DNA from: Stenotrophomonas nitritireducens
GTDB lineage: Bacteria; Pseudomonadota; Gammaproteobacteria; Xanthomonadales; Xanthomonadaceae
Length of the DNA: 64,000 bases
Direction: 5' to 3'
NCBI RefSeq assembly: GCF_001700965.1
Contig: NZ_CP016756.1
Coordinates: 1,674,001 to 1,738,000, forward strand
In this document: in pieces, positions 33,987 to 42,981 of the stretch
Position numbering within the stretch: position 1 is the stretch's first letter
Layout of the letters: every line of letters begins with the position of its first letter
The notes under the pieces: model-generated
Seen by the model: only the letters and a program-made list of their open reading frames with translations
Told to the model about the DNA's origin: nothing
Database searches by the model: none
Translations under genes and position numbers: made by a program

Positions 33987-35325
33987 GCGGCAACTCCGGC
34001 ATGTTCAGCGGTGCCGATGTGGTGGCGGCAACGGCGCTGCTGGGCAGCGGCGCTGCAGCTGCAGCTGCAGCGGCGGCTGGCGTCGATCCGGCGCGCCTGG
34101 GCAGGCTGATGGTGGCGGCCATGCCACTGGGGAAGTTGGATACCAGCGCCAGCGTGGCCTGCTCGCCACAGCTCAGGCGCAGACGCTCGCGCAGGTTTTT
34201 CAGGCCGATGCCGGTGCCGCTGTTATCGGTGCTGATGCCCTGGCCGTCGTCGGCCACGGTGATGGTCAACTGACCGTCCAACTCGCGCGCCAGTATCCAC
34301 ACCGTGCCGCCGCCACTCTTGGGCTCCAGGCCGTGCTTGATCGCGTTCTCTACCAGCGTCTGCAGCGACATCGACGGCAGGCTGACGCCGTGCAGCGATT
34401 CGGGAACGTCGATCTGCAGGGCGAGCCGCGAGCCCATGCGGATCTGCAGGATTTCCAGATAGGCCTGCACCCGTTCCAGCTCCTGCCCCAGCGTGGAGAC
34501 CGACTGGTCGATGCCCGGCAGCGAACTGCGCAGGTATTGGATCAAGTGGCCCAGCATCTGCTCGGCGCGGGCCGGATCGCTGCGGGTCAGCACCTGCGCA
34601 TTGGCCAGCGTGTTGTAGAGGAAATGCGGCTCCACCTGCGCATGCAGCAGGTTCAGCCGGGCCACGCTGAGCTCCTTTTCGGCCTCCGTGCGTGCGGCGT
34701 GTTCGCGTTCTTCGCGCCGCTGCTGGGCGACCTTTCCGCTCAGCGCATGGGTGACGGCTTCGGCGTTTTCGTAGTTGCTGCCTTCATCGAGCAGCAGCAG
34801 ATCGACCCAGGCGCCGGCATCGGGTTCAAAGAACAGGGTGACGCTGCTGGTATCGGCGCCGGGAATGACGCGTGCAGTGATCTGGTTGTGCTTGATGGCC
34901 AGCCGCGCCATCGGGTTCCAGCGTGACGGCGGGCGTTCGCCGTAAGGATCGGCGCGGCGCTGGGTGGCACGCAGCTGCAAGGTGCCGGCCGAACGCTCCA
35001 GCTGCTCGATCCGCGGCATCTGCCCGATCACCTGTTCCAGCAGTGCAAAGGCAGTGGGCGCATCCAGCGGCAGCTCGACCTGACGGCGATGGCGGTTGGC
35101 CAGCGACTGGGCGTCCAGGCGGTCGGCGATCAGGGTGACCCGGCGGATATGGCCGACCACAGCGGTCAATGCGAACACCGTCAAGGCCATGGCGGCCAGG
35201 CCGAAGATCCAGCCCGGCGACTGGTCCATGCCGCTGAACAGGCCGCTCCACAGGAAGGCGGCAACCAGGATGGTCAGTGCCCAGGCGGCGAGGATGCGGA
35301 AACCCAGAAAGAGGCTGGCGAACAT
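33976..35325 (-). CDS. LytS/AlgZ-type sensor histidine kinase (HisK_5)
   Basis: The 449-residue protein has two N-terminal membrane helices (about 8-30 and 38-58), a cytoplasmic region of unknown sensor type (60-200), a short coiled coil (200-225), the HisK motif with His234 (LLHAQVEPHFLYNTLANAQ) and an ATPase domain with LVENAIKHGLEP, VADDGQGIS and GTGIGLKNLRERL. The C-terminus has nine Ala in a row from a GCTGCA-type tract (34051-34077). ATG 35325 is used; TTG 35331 would add two residues. It pairs with the overlapping LytTR regulator. Confidence 0.9.
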   Translation of the reverse strand: MFASLFLGFRILAAWALTILVAAFLWSGLFSGMDQSPGWIFGLAAMALTVFALTAVVGHIRRVTLIADRLDAQSLANRHRRQVELPLDAPTAFALLEQVIGQMPRIEQLERSAGTLQLRATQRRADPYGERPPSRWNPMARLAIKHNQITARVIPGADTSSVTLFFEPDAGAWVDLLLLDEGSNYENAEAVTHALSGKVAQQRREEREHAARTEAEKELSVARLNLLHAQVEPHFLYNTLANAQVLTRSDPARAEQMLGHLIQYLRSSLPGIDQSVSTLGQELERVQAYLEILQIRMGSRLALQIDVPESLHGVSLPSMSLQTLVENAIKHGLEPKSGGGTVWILARELDGQLTITVADDGQGISTDNSGTGIGLKNLRERLRLSCGEQATLALVSNFPSGMAATISLPRRAGSTPAAAAAAAAAPLPSSAVAATTSAPLNMPELPHAP

Positions 35326-35451
35326 GATCAATCACCGTAGGGATTGGGGCTGAGCATAGGCATCCCCGGCAAGGCCGCAAGCAGCCTGCGACGAAACCCG
35401 GAAAAGCGCGACCAGACCCGGATTGGCCGCGACGGAAATGCCGGAGGTCTT

Positions 35452-35547
35452 GTAGGAGCGGCGTAAGCCGCGAAGCAGATGGAGTATCCGAGACGGCCTT
35501 GCCTGGCCCGCCAGTGGTGTTTGCTTCGCGACTGACGCCGCTCCCAC
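35452..35547. repeat. REP-type inverted pair, GTAGGAGCGGC family
   Basis: GTAGGAGCGGCGTAAGCCGC at 35452 and the inverted GACGCCGCTCCCAC at 35534-35547 enclose about 50 bases. This is the same family as the four-unit array near 59 kb. The 340-base gap 35332-35672 contains no gene that I can support. Confidence 0.85.
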
Positions 35548-35639
35548 AACCCCAGCCCGCTGGTAGCCCGGGTAAGCGCAGCGCACCCGGGGGTTTGGGC
35601 CACACAACCCCCGGATGCGGGTTCTGCCGGGAAGGCCCC

Positions 35640-35662
35640 TGCCGAGCATGGCTCGGCACTAC
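35640..35662. repeat. Single inverted SMAG hairpin
   Basis: TGCCGAGCATGGCTCGGCAC ends with the inverted CTAC head at 35662, eleven bases from the stop codon of the next gene. It has no forward partner, unlike most copies here. Confidence 0.85.
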
Positions 35663-35672
35663 CGATAGGGCC

Positions 35673-37646
35673 CTACCTGGCGTGCCAATCGGGGGGCAGC
35701 GGCCAGCGCGCAACGCCGTCGCCGCACAGGCCAACGAGCGCATCGCCCTGCGGCGCCCAGTGCAGCTGGCGCAGGTCCCAGCAGGCCGAGCGGCTGGGGT
35801 TCAAGCTGAGCGACTTGCCGCTGTCCAAGTTCCATATCGCCAGCACCGGGGTGCTGCCGTCGTTGCTGCCCAAGGCAAGCAAACGGCCGTCGGCCGACGC
35901 GGCAGCGGCGTTCAAGGCGTTCAGCCCCGGCAGTACCAGGGAATGTTTCAGTTTGCCGCTGGCCACATCGATCACGTGCATGCCCGGATTCCGGCGTTCA
36001 CCTTCCATCAGCACGAAACCCACCGCGATCCAGCCACCGGCCGCTGAACCCAACGGCGCCGGCACCCATTGCGCCATGCCGGCATCGTCATTGCCATCGG
36101 CCTTGCCAAAACGACGCGGCAGCGACAACACGCGACTGACCCGACCGCTCGCAGCATCCAGTTCGGTCAAACCCGCCGGGTCCTCGACCCAGAAGCCCTG
36201 GCCCGGCCCATCCCAGCGCACCGGCTTGATCCGGGTGTTGCCCGGATAGCCTGCCAGCACGCCTTGCCGCGGCGCGTCGAAGCGCGGCGCGTAGATCCAG
36301 GCCGCGCCCTCGGCCGGCGGGGTCGTCTGCAGTTGCAGCACCCGCAATACCTCGCGGATCGGATTGCGCCCGTCCAGCGCGTGGTCGTACGGCACGGGCC
36401 GCCCCTGCGCATCCGGCAGCCAGTTCCAGCCACCGCTGATCGGCTGGCGTACGTTCGCCGCCCATTGCAGCGGATGCGATGTCGCGGTGGGCTGGCCGAC
36501 GGCATAGGTGACCATGTGTTGCTGCACGGCCAGCCACGCATTGCGCCCTTGCAGGTCGGTGCTCAGGCCGGCGCGACCGGCATCACCCTCGGCCTGCCAC
36601 AGGCGCTGCGGCGTAGTGCCCATGCCTGGCGCCCAGCGCCACAAGGCATCGGGATGGCCGCTGAGCAGCAACACGCTGCCGTCGGCCAGCGGCCGCATGT
36701 CGTAGTACTGGCCGCTTTCCGTCTTGAGCAGCCGCTCTGCGCTGGCAGCATCCTTGGCACTGCCTGGGGCTGTCAGCGTCGGCTCGACGATGCGGCTGTC
36801 AGCGGCCAACGGCGGCTGCCAATCACCGGCACCCATGCCGATCTGCAATGCCGCAGCAGGCAGCTTGCGCAGCGCGTCGTACACCGGGGTGAAGAGCGCA
36901 TCCGGCACAGCACGGCGCATCAAACGCGGCGACGGACCACCGCCCATCACGTTGAACTCGCGCAGTTGATCGATCACACCGCCTTTCGGGTTGGGCCAAT
37001 CATCAACGCGGCTCAAGGTGATTGCCGTAGCAGGTTTACCCAGCGCTTCGTCGATCTGCATGACGCGCACTTCGATTGTGCTTTTCGCGCGCCCGAGCAG
37101 CCCGTGCTTGTGCTCGGCGCTGGCCTGCCAGCTGGCGAAATCAACCTGCAGCTCGGTCATCTTGTCGCTCAGCGCATCCACCGTTGGGTCGCGCTGCAGG
37201 CGTTGTTCGCGTATTGGCAGTTCTTCTGCCAGCAGTGCGCCCTGCTCCACCGCCGTGCGTAGTGCCGGCATGCGGTAGCGACGGATGAAGTCAGCCTTCA
37301 ATTCGGGACGGCGGGCAATCAACACATTGCCCCAGCCGTGCTCCATATAGGCCACGCGGGTGCGCTGCACCGGCGCATTGAAGGTACCCAGCGGTGCAAG
37401 GCTGGCCTGCACCACCGGCAGCACCTGGTCGAACGGCAGCGACACCACCAGTTCCACCTGGCCCAGCGGACGCTGGTTCTTTGCCAGCAGCGGCGCCTGC
37501 AGCGCGGCCGGAAGGCCTTTCTCCGGCTGCTGTTGAGTGCTGGGCAGCATCTGCCAGTTCGGCGGCAATGGCGAGGCGAGTGCTGCCATCGGGAAAAACG
37601 TGCAGGCCAGGTAGAGGATTGCGCGGCGTGCGCTGGTGTTTGTCAT
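35673..37646 (-). CDS. Secreted beta-propeller-like protein, function unknown
   Basis: The 657-residue precursor begins MTNTSARRAILYLACTFFPM with a signal peptide ending near ALASP. The N-terminal third is mixed alpha/beta (residues 30-330); the C-terminal half has repeating beta-strand blocks resembling WD40/quinoprotein propeller blades, such as ADGSVLLLSGHPDALWRWAP, ADGRLLALGSNDGSTPVLAI and WNLDSGKSLSLNPSRSACWD. Propeller assignment is by pattern, not a search. The start 37646 lies just after GGAAGACCC; the frame is open to 37811 through repeat DNA. No catalytic motif seen; it may be an envelope scaffold. Confidence 0.7.
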   Translation of the reverse strand: MTNTSARRAILYLACTFFPMAALASPLPPNWQMLPSTQQQPEKGLPAALQAPLLAKNQRPLGQVELVVSLPFDQVLPVVQASLAPLGTFNAPVQRTRVAYMEHGWGNVLIARRPELKADFIRRYRMPALRTAVEQGALLAEELPIREQRLQRDPTVDALSDKMTELQVDFASWQASAEHKHGLLGRAKSTIEVRVMQIDEALGKPATAITLSRVDDWPNPKGGVIDQLREFNVMGGGPSPRLMRRAVPDALFTPVYDALRKLPAAALQIGMGAGDWQPPLAADSRIVEPTLTAPGSAKDAASAERLLKTESGQYYDMRPLADGSVLLLSGHPDALWRWAPGMGTTPQRLWQAEGDAGRAGLSTDLQGRNAWLAVQQHMVTYAVGQPTATSHPLQWAANVRQPISGGWNWLPDAQGRPVPYDHALDGRNPIREVLRVLQLQTTPPAEGAAWIYAPRFDAPRQGVLAGYPGNTRIKPVRWDGPGQGFWVEDPAGLTELDAASGRVSRVLSLPRRFGKADGNDDAGMAQWVPAPLGSAAGGWIAVGFVLMEGERRNPGMHVIDVASGKLKHSLVLPGLNALNAAAASADGRLLALGSNDGSTPVLAIWNLDSGKSLSLNPSRSACWDLRQLHWAPQGDALVGLCGDGVARWPLPPDWHAR

Positions 37647-37710
37647 GGGTCTTCCTTGGTGGTGCGGCGAACGAGGATCGGGACGAGCTTCAAACGCTGT
37701 GCAGTTGCAG

Positions 37711-37986
37711 CCCTCTCCCCCAACCCCTCTCCGCATGCGGGGGAGGGGCTTCAAGCTCCCTTCCTTTCGCACATCGTGCGAAGGGGAGGGTTGGGGAGGG
37801 GTGCTTTTCACTTTGAAGCTTCAAAGCTGCCCTCTCCCCAACCCCCGCTCCGCGCCCCGGCCCTTGCATTGACGCAAGGGCGCTCGAGTGACCGCGAACC
37901 GGCGGTTCGCAAACGGTCCCTCTCCCCCCACAGGAGAGGGGCTTCAAGCTCTCGCCCTTTCGTGCATCGCGCGAAGGGCTTCAAGC
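37711..37986. repeat. Palindrome block and composite repeat shared with the 21.4-kb block
   Basis: The 356-base gap 37647-38002 holds several CCCCTCTCC/GGAGAGGGG-type hairpins (arms near 37711, 37765 and 37918) and a composite element at about 37830-37950 with CCCTTGCATTGACGCAAGGG and GCGAACCGGCGGTTCGC. The order CCCCCGCTCCGCGCCCCGG, CCTTGC/GCAAGG, GCGAACC/GGTTCGC matches the inverse of 21412-21520. No gene seen. Confidence 0.8.
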
Positions 37987-38002
37987 GCACTTGCGTCATG
38001 CC

Positions 38003-39652
38003 TTACTTGCGCTCTGCGGCGCTCGCATCGCGGACCGCGCGGAAGCTTTCTTCCGGGCTCCAGTTCGGCCAGTCGCGTGAGTTGGCCAGCTTCTCACCGA
38101 GCGTGTACAGCACTTCCAGATCGCGGGCAGCCCCGGCAAAGGTCCAGTCAGCCTGCCACTCGTCGCCCTGCTGGTGGTAGCGCTTGGCGGTGTACTCGTC
38201 GGAGGCCTTCTTGCCGGCGGCGACGCCACCGTCGATCCAGTCCTGCCCTGCCCCGTACGACAGCGCCGGTACGCCGCGCTTGGCGAACGGGAAGTGATCG
38301 GAGCGGAAGAACAGGCCGGCCTCGGGCTTGGTGTCCGGGGTGTAGCGGATGTCCCAGCCCTTGGCGACGTCCTTGAGCTGGTCCAGCAGCTCCACCTTGG
38401 CCGTGCCGTAGATGCCGAAATCACGCGACGGGCTGTACGGCGACATGCCGTCCATGTTGATCACCGCCACCGTCTTGGCCAACGGATACAGCGGGTTGTT
38501 GGCGTAGTACTCCGAGCCCAGCAGGCCCTTCTCTTCGGCCGTCACCGCCAGGAACACCACCGAACGCTGCGGTTTCGGCTGCGAAGCAAAACCACGCGCA
38601 AGTTCAACCAGTGCCGCGGTGCCCGAGGCGTTGTCCATCGCACCGTTGAAAATACGGTCGCCACGTGCGTCCGGCTCACCGACGCCGATGTGATCCCAAT
38701 GGCCGGAGTAAATGATGGTCTCGTCCGGATGGGTGCTGCCTTCCAGGCGCGCGACCACGTTGTGCGAGGTGATCACCTCGTTCTTGACCTGGTAATTGGC
38801 CGAGAAGGTCTCACCCTTCAATTCCACCGGCTGGAAGTCGCGCGACTGCGCCTGCTTCTTCAGTGCTTCGAAATCCAGGCCGGCGCGCTTGAACAGGTCC
38901 ACCGCCAGGTCACGCTGGATCCAGCCTTCCAGCGCCGGGTGCGCCTCGGCCGGGTTCTGCCGGACCACATCGAACATGGTGTTGGTATTGGAACCGGCCA
39001 CCGTCGCCCAGCCATAGGAGGCCGGTGCGGTTTCGTGCACGATCAGCACGCCGGCGGCGCCCTGGCGCGCGCCCTCTTCGAACTTGTAGGTCCAACGGCC
39101 GTAATAGGTCATGCCCTTGCCGTCGAAATCACCGGTGCCGGTTTCGAAATCCGGATCATTGATCAGCACCACCGCGATCTTGCCCTTCAGGTCAACGCCC
39201 TTGAAGTCGTCCCAGTTGCGCTCCGGCGCCTTGACGCCATAGCCCAGGAACACCAGCGGCGCGTTGCGGATATCGACCTGGCTTGCCCCGTTCATCGCCG
39301 CACGCACGGCGATTTCCTGGCCTTGGTTCAGCGTCTGCGGCTTGCCCTGGCTGCTCAGCGCCAGCTCCGGCTTGCCGACGATATCGCCCTTGAGCAACGG
39401 CACGGCCTGGGTCCACAGGCGCTGGCCGTCCTTCAGGTCGCCACCGGGCTGCATGCCGGCAGCGGCAAACTGCTTGCTCAGGAAGGCAATGGTCTTTTCC
39501 TCACCCGCGGTCGCCGGCGAGCGGCCTTCATAGGCGTCGGAGGAAAGCTCCCGGACGTCGGCCGAGATGCGGGCGCCGTCGAATTTCGGCGGGGCGGCCA
39601 TCAAGGCCGTGGACACGGACATCGCCAACAGGCTGATTACGACTCGTTTCAC
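38003..39652 (-). CDS. M28-family zinc aminopeptidase with PA domain, exported
   Basis: The 549-residue precursor starts at GTG 39652 (GGAG six bases before) with VKRVVISLLAMSVSTALMAA as signal peptide. It has an M28 N-terminal segment, a protease-associated insert (about 130-290), and zinc ligands in SGHWDHIG (His318, Asp320 region), GAMDNASGTAAL, TAEEKGLLGSEYYA, VINMDGMSP and SDHFPFAKRGVPALSYG. It would remove N-terminal residues from peptides in the periplasm or outside. Length is normal for the bacterial PA-M28 type. The sigma-factor gene upstream on this strand is 65 bases away but functionally unrelated. Confidence 0.92.
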   Translation of the reverse strand: MKRVVISLLAMSVSTALMAAPPKFDGARISADVRELSSDAYEGRSPATAGEEKTIAFLSKQFAAAGMQPGGDLKDGQRLWTQAVPLLKGDIVGKPELALSSQGKPQTLNQGQEIAVRAAMNGASQVDIRNAPLVFLGYGVKAPERNWDDFKGVDLKGKIAVVLINDPDFETGTGDFDGKGMTYYGRWTYKFEEGARQGAAGVLIVHETAPASYGWATVAGSNTNTMFDVVRQNPAEAHPALEGWIQRDLAVDLFKRAGLDFEALKKQAQSRDFQPVELKGETFSANYQVKNEVITSHNVVARLEGSTHPDETIIYSGHWDHIGVGEPDARGDRIFNGAMDNASGTAALVELARGFASQPKPQRSVVFLAVTAEEKGLLGSEYYANNPLYPLAKTVAVINMDGMSPYSPSRDFGIYGTAKVELLDQLKDVAKGWDIRYTPDTKPEAGLFFRSDHFPFAKRGVPALSYGAGQDWIDGGVAAGKKASDEYTAKRYHQQGDEWQADWTFAGAARDLEVLYTLGEKLANSRDWPNWSPEESFRAVRDASAAERK

Positions 39653-39717
39653 GCGGTACTCCAGTGGTGAGGCAACCCCCAGAGTGTAGCCAGCCACGCG
39701 CGAAGGCGTGCAGTGTC

Positions 39718-40968
39718 TTAGTGCACGGCTGCCGCACGGGCCAGCAGGGCTTCGCGCTCGCGTGCATTGGCGCTCAGCGCCGCCGCATGTTCAAACGCCT
39801 GCCGCGCTTCGGCAGCACGCCCGAGCCGGGCCAGCAGGTCGGCGCGCACCGCCTGCAGCGGCGCATAGCCCTGCAGCTGCGGGTCATCAAGCAGGTGCTG
39901 CAGCAACGGCCAGGCGGCCGCTGCACCCTGCGCCTGGGCCACCGCCACGACGCGATTGAGTTCCACCACCGGCGATGGCATCACCTCCAGCAGACGACCG
40001 TACAGCGCAGCGATGGCGTGCCAGTCGGTCTGCTCGGCCTGGCGGGCGCGGGCGTGGCAGGCGGCGATACCCGCCTGCAGCACGTAGGCATCGTCCGCGC
40101 CGCCAAGCGTTATTGCCTGTGCCAACGCGGCTTGACCACGGGCGATCTGCAGCCAGTCCCAACGGCTGCGGTCCTGATCCAGCAACAGCACCGCCGCACC
40201 ATCGGCAGCCACCCGCGCACGCAGTCGCGAGGCCTGCAGCTCCATCAAGGCCAGCAAGCCCAGCACCGCCACGGTGTCGGGCAACAGACCGCTCAGCACC
40301 CGTCCCAGCCGCAAAGCTTCCTCGCACAGCGCCGGGCGCACCCAGTCCTCGCCGCTGCTGGCGGCATAGCCTTCGTTGAACACCAGATAGACCACGTCCA
40401 GGACCGACTGCAACCGCTGCGGCAGCTCCTGCCGGCGCGGTACTTCGAAGGCCACCTTGCGTTCGGCCAGCAGGCGTTTGGCGCGGACGATGCGCTGGGC
40501 GATGGTGGGCTCCGGCTGCAGATAGGCACGGGCGATTTCATGCGTGCTCAGGCCGCATAGTAGACGCAGGGTCAGCGCTACCCGCGCGTCGGCGGGCAGC
40601 GCAGGATGGCAGGCGACGAACACCAGCCGCAGCAGATCGTCGCCGATGTCATCCAGATGGTCGGACTGTTCCGCGCCCATGGCGTAGTCCTGTTGTTCGT
40701 CGATGACCTGTGCCTGCCGCTGTGCATGCAGGCGCCGTTGCCGCAGCCGGTCGATGGCACGCCGTTGCGCGGTGGCCATCAACCAGGCGGCGGGGTTGTC
40801 GGGGATGCCGTGTTCCGGCCAATGCTCCAACGCCGCTACCAATGCGTCCTGGGCCAACTCCTCGGCACTGTCGAGGTCGCCCAGCATGCACGCAAGGCGT
40901 GCGACCAGGCGTGGCGATTCCATGCGCCACAAGGTGTCGAGCAACCGCTGCAGTTGTGGATCGGTCAT
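39718..40968 (-). CDS. ECF42-type RNA polymerase sigma factor with C-terminal extension (DUF6596)
   Basis: The 416-residue protein combines ECF sigma region 2 (about 10-80: LARLACMLGDLDSAEELAQD, WLMATAQRRAIDRLRQRR), region 4 (115-170: LRLLCGLSTHEIARAYLQPE, TIAQRIVRAKRLL) and a long helical C-terminal extension (180-416) with LVFNEGYAASSGEDWVRPAL and TPR-like helices. This extension and the link to DGPF/YciI genes define the ECF42 group; it lacks a separate anti-sigma factor and the extension is thought to control activity. Upstream on the same strand lie four small genes with a candidate ECF42 promoter. Confidence 0.92.
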   Translation of the reverse strand: MTDPQLQRLLDTLWRMESPRLVARLACMLGDLDSAEELAQDALVAALEHWPEHGIPDNPAAWLMATAQRRAIDRLRQRRLHAQRQAQVIDEQQDYAMGAEQSDHLDDIGDDLLRLVFVACHPALPADARVALTLRLLCGLSTHEIARAYLQPEPTIAQRIVRAKRLLAERKVAFEVPRRQELPQRLQSVLDVVYLVFNEGYAASSGEDWVRPALCEEALRLGRVLSGLLPDTVAVLGLLALMELQASRLRARVAADGAAVLLLDQDRSRWDWLQIARGQAALAQAITLGGADDAYVLQAGIAACHARARQAEQTDWHAIAALYGRLLEVMPSPVVELNRVVAVAQAQGAAAAWPLLQHLLDDPQLQGYAPLQAVRADLLARLGRAAEARQAFEHAAALSANAREREALLARAAAVH

Positions 40969-41022
40969 AGGCAGCGATCAGAGCATCGTGCTGCGACGGC
41001 TGCAAGTGCGAAAAGCTGTTTT

Positions 41023-41047
41023 GTAGGAGCGGCGTCAGCCGCGAAGC
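41023..41047. repeat. Single REP half, GTAGGAGCGGC family
   Basis: GTAGGAGCGGCGTCAGCCGC begins at 41023 with the GCGAAGC tail; no inverted partner follows. It lies in the 262-base gap between the DUF1428 gene and the sigma-factor gene. Confidence 0.8.
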
Positions 41048-41230
41048 AGGTGATATATCCGATTCAAAACTTCCATTACTGAAGCGCAGAACAGAGCAAC
41101 AGCCACGCCTCCCCAACCCGTCCGGCCCGAAGGCATAGCCTTCGGTCGTTCATCAGGCCGCGCGCCAGTGGCGCGCAAACAGGCCTTCTTCACCCCCCCA
41201 CGCCTTCGGCGCAAGGGAGCGGGTGCGGCC

Positions 41231-41587
41231 TCACAGCTGCACGAACGGCTGGAAGCCACCCCAGAACATGCGCTTGCCATCGAACGGCATGTCCTTCGGG
41301 CTCATGCCTGCCAGCCTGGGGTCGGCCATCGCTTTGGCATTGACCTTGTCGCGGTGCGCGCGCGAGCGGAACACCACGTAGGCGAACACCACCAACTCGT
41401 CCTCCTTCAACTTCACCGCCTGTGGAAACGAGGTGCGTTTGCCGGGTTTCACATCGTCGGCCACTGCTTCCACATAGGCCAAGGCACCGTGCTCTTTCCA
41501 CACCTTGCCGGCCTTGCGGGCCATGCGCTTGTAGGCGTCCAGCTTCGCGCTGGGCACCGGCAATACATATCCATCCACGTAAGCCAT
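41231..41587 (-). CDS. DUF1428 family protein
   Basis: The 118-residue protein (MAYVDGYVLPVPSAKLDAYK, VVFAYVVFRSRAHRDKVNAK, PFDGKRMFWGGFQPFVQL) is a complete DUF1428 member, a ferredoxin-like dimeric alpha/beta-barrel related to YciI and EthD folds. No enzymatic activity is known. It is the last gene of the four-gene run YciI-VOC-VOC-DUF1428, 13 bases after the VOC gene, and presumably part of the ECF42 regulon. Confidence 0.85.
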   Translation of the reverse strand: MAYVDGYVLPVPSAKLDAYKRMARKAGKVWKEHGALAYVEAVADDVKPGKRTSFPQAVKLKEDELVVFAYVVFRSRAHRDKVNAKAMADPRLAGMSPKDMPFDGKRMFWGGFQPFVQL

Positions 41588-41600
41588 GATCGTCTCCTGG

Positions 41601-42008
41601 TTATTGGCCCGGCTCGCCATCCATATGGGCGATTTCCCACAGGTGACCGTCAAGGTCGGCGAAGCCGCGCTGGTACATGAAGCCGTAATCGCGCGCCGGC
41701 ATCGGTTCGCTGGCACCGGCCGCCAGGGCCTTGTCCACCAGCTCATCAACCGCCTGCCGGCTCGCTGCTGACAGGCAGGTGATCACCTCGGTCTGCCTGC
41801 GCGCATCGCTCAGGGGTTTATCGGTGAAGGTCTGGAAGAACGGCTCCACCAGCAGCATCACGAAGATGCTGTCGCTGATCACCATGCAGGCCGCCTTGTC
41901 ATCACTGAACTTCGGGTTGAAGCTGTAACCCAGCGCAGCAAAGAACGTGCGCGTCGCCTGCAGATCACGCACCGGGAGATTGACGAAGATCATCTGCGGA
42001 TTGCTCAT
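41601..42008 (-). CDS. VOC-superfamily (glyoxalase/bleomycin resistance-like) protein
   Basis: The 135-residue protein has the VOC pattern: MIFVNLPVRDLQATRTFFAA, CMVISDSIFVMLLVEPFF and YQRGFADLDGHLWEIAHM at the C-terminus, with a likely metal-binding Glu in LWEI. It resembles the lactoylglutathione-lyase-like subgroup often found beside YciI proteins. Two ATGs compete: 42014 overlaps the upstream stop (ATGA) while 42008 has GGGGG seven bases before it. Co-transcribed with its neighbours; substrate unknown. Confidence 0.85.
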   Translation of the reverse strand: MSNPQMIFVNLPVRDLQATRTFFAALGYSFNPKFSDDKAACMVISDSIFVMLLVEPFFQTFTDKPLSDARRQTEVITCLSAASRQAVDELVDKALAAGASEPMPARDYGFMYQRGFADLDGHLWEIAHMDGEPGQ

Positions 42009-42010
42009 GC

Positions 42011-42448
42011 TCATGCCCCCGCCTGCATCGGCTTCATGCAGTTGACCATCCACGGCTTGCCGTAGCGGTCCAGCAACATGCCCCAGCGGTGCGCCCAGAA
42101 GGTTTCAGCCAAGGCCATCTGTACCTGACCGCCTTCGGCCAGCGCCGCGAAGATGCGTTCGGCCTCGGCGATGCTGTCGACGTCGATGTTGATGGTGGTG
42201 GCGCTGGGGCCGGCACCTTGTGGGCCATCGGCGGCCATCAGCGTCGCGCCGTTGGCTTCCAACTGGCAATGGGCGATCTGCTCCGGTTGTGGCATGAAGC
42301 CACCGCAGCCTACCGGATCCATGTCCGGACTGGGTGGCATGTCGCTGTACTTCATTTCCGATACCACCGTGCCGCCCAATGCCTTGGCATAGAACGCCAT
42401 TGCTTCATGGGTCTGCCCGTTGAAGCCCAAAAACGGAATCAATTTCAT
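42011..42448 (-). CDS. VOC family protein, PhnB/3-demethylubiquinone-9 methyltransferase-like
   Basis: The 145-residue protein begins MKLIPFLGFNGQTHEAMAFY and has the PhnB-type wording SEMKYSDMPPSPDM, HCQLEANGATLMAADGPQ and FWAHRWGMLLDRYGKPWMVN. PhnB-like proteins share the VOC fold; despite database names they are not shown to methylate ubiquinone. It lies 29 bases after the YciI gene, and its stop overlaps the next gene's first ATG, so it is within the same operon. Confidence 0.87.
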   Translation of the reverse strand: MKLIPFLGFNGQTHEAMAFYAKALGGTVVSEMKYSDMPPSPDMDPVGCGGFMPQPEQIAHCQLEANGATLMAADGPQGAGPSATTINIDVDSIAEAERIFAALAEGGQVQMALAETFWAHRWGMLLDRYGKPWMVNCMKPMQAGA

Positions 42449-42477
42449 CGTCCTGCTCCTGCTGCTCGGGTGGGGGT

Positions 42478-42909
42478 TCAGTTGTTGCGTTCAATCTGCT
42501 CGCGCAAACGCTGCTCCTGCGCCTGCAATTCCGGGGTGAAGGCGGCACCGAAATCTTCCGCTTCGAAGAACGGGCGGATCTCCACTTCCACCGCGCTGCC
42601 GCCGTTGGGATTGAACGGTGCGCGCTTGAGCCATTCCACGGCTTCGTCCAGCGAGCGCACCTGCCACAGCCAGAACCCGGCCACCAGCTCGCGGGTTTCA
42701 GCAAACGGGCCGTCAATCACGCTGCGGCCTTCAGCCGCAAAACGCACCCGCGCGGCATGTGACGTGGGCTTCAGGCCCTCGCCGGCCAGCATGATGCCGG
42801 CCTTGACCAGCTCTTCATTGAAGGCGCCCATCGCCGCGATTTCCTCCTGCGTGGGCATGACCCCGGCCTCGGTCTCGGGGGTGGCCTTCACCAACACCAT
42901 CACTTTCAT
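42478..42909 (-). CDS. YciI/DGPF-domain protein (ECF42-associated)
   Basis: The 143-residue protein carries the DGPF motif at residues 66-69 (RSVIDGPFAETRELVAGFW) in a YCII-related ferredoxin-like fold. DGPF proteins are the characteristic partners of ECF42 sigma factors; they are of unknown function, with suggestions of a small enzyme using a conserved His/Asp. It is the first gene of the four-gene run. The start 42909 follows CGGAGTACGGCG. A TGTCGA-N17-CGTC promoter candidate lies 46-72 bases upstream. Confidence 0.88.
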   Translation of the reverse strand: MKVMVLVKATPETEAGVMPTQEEIAAMGAFNEELVKAGIMLAGEGLKPTSHAARVRFAAEGRSVIDGPFAETRELVAGFWLWQVRSLDEAVEWLKRAPFNPNGGSAVEVEIRPFFEAEDFGAAFTPELQAQEQRLREQIERNN

Positions 42910-42954
42910 CGCCGTACTCCGTTGCAGGCGGCATGCCCGCTTCACAACAGGTAC

Positions 42955-42981
42955 GACGAGCCACCGCAGACAATCTCGACA
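42955..42981 (-). promoter_or_regulatory. Candidate ECF42-dependent promoter for the four-gene run
   Basis: On the reverse strand TGTCGA (42981-42976) is followed after 17 bases by CGTC (42958-42955). This matches the -35 TGTCGA and -10 CG(A/T)C pattern that I recall for ECF42 targets in Streptomyces venezuelae. Transcription would begin about 40 bases before the YciI start codon. I saw no equal match before the sigma gene or before the divergent YciI gene. Confidence 0.55.

Noticed and set aside
39718..40968. Housekeeping or FecI-type sigma factor
   Set aside because: The long C-terminal extension and DGPF neighbours fit ECF42, and no FecR-like anti-sigma gene is next to it even though TonB receptors are nearby.
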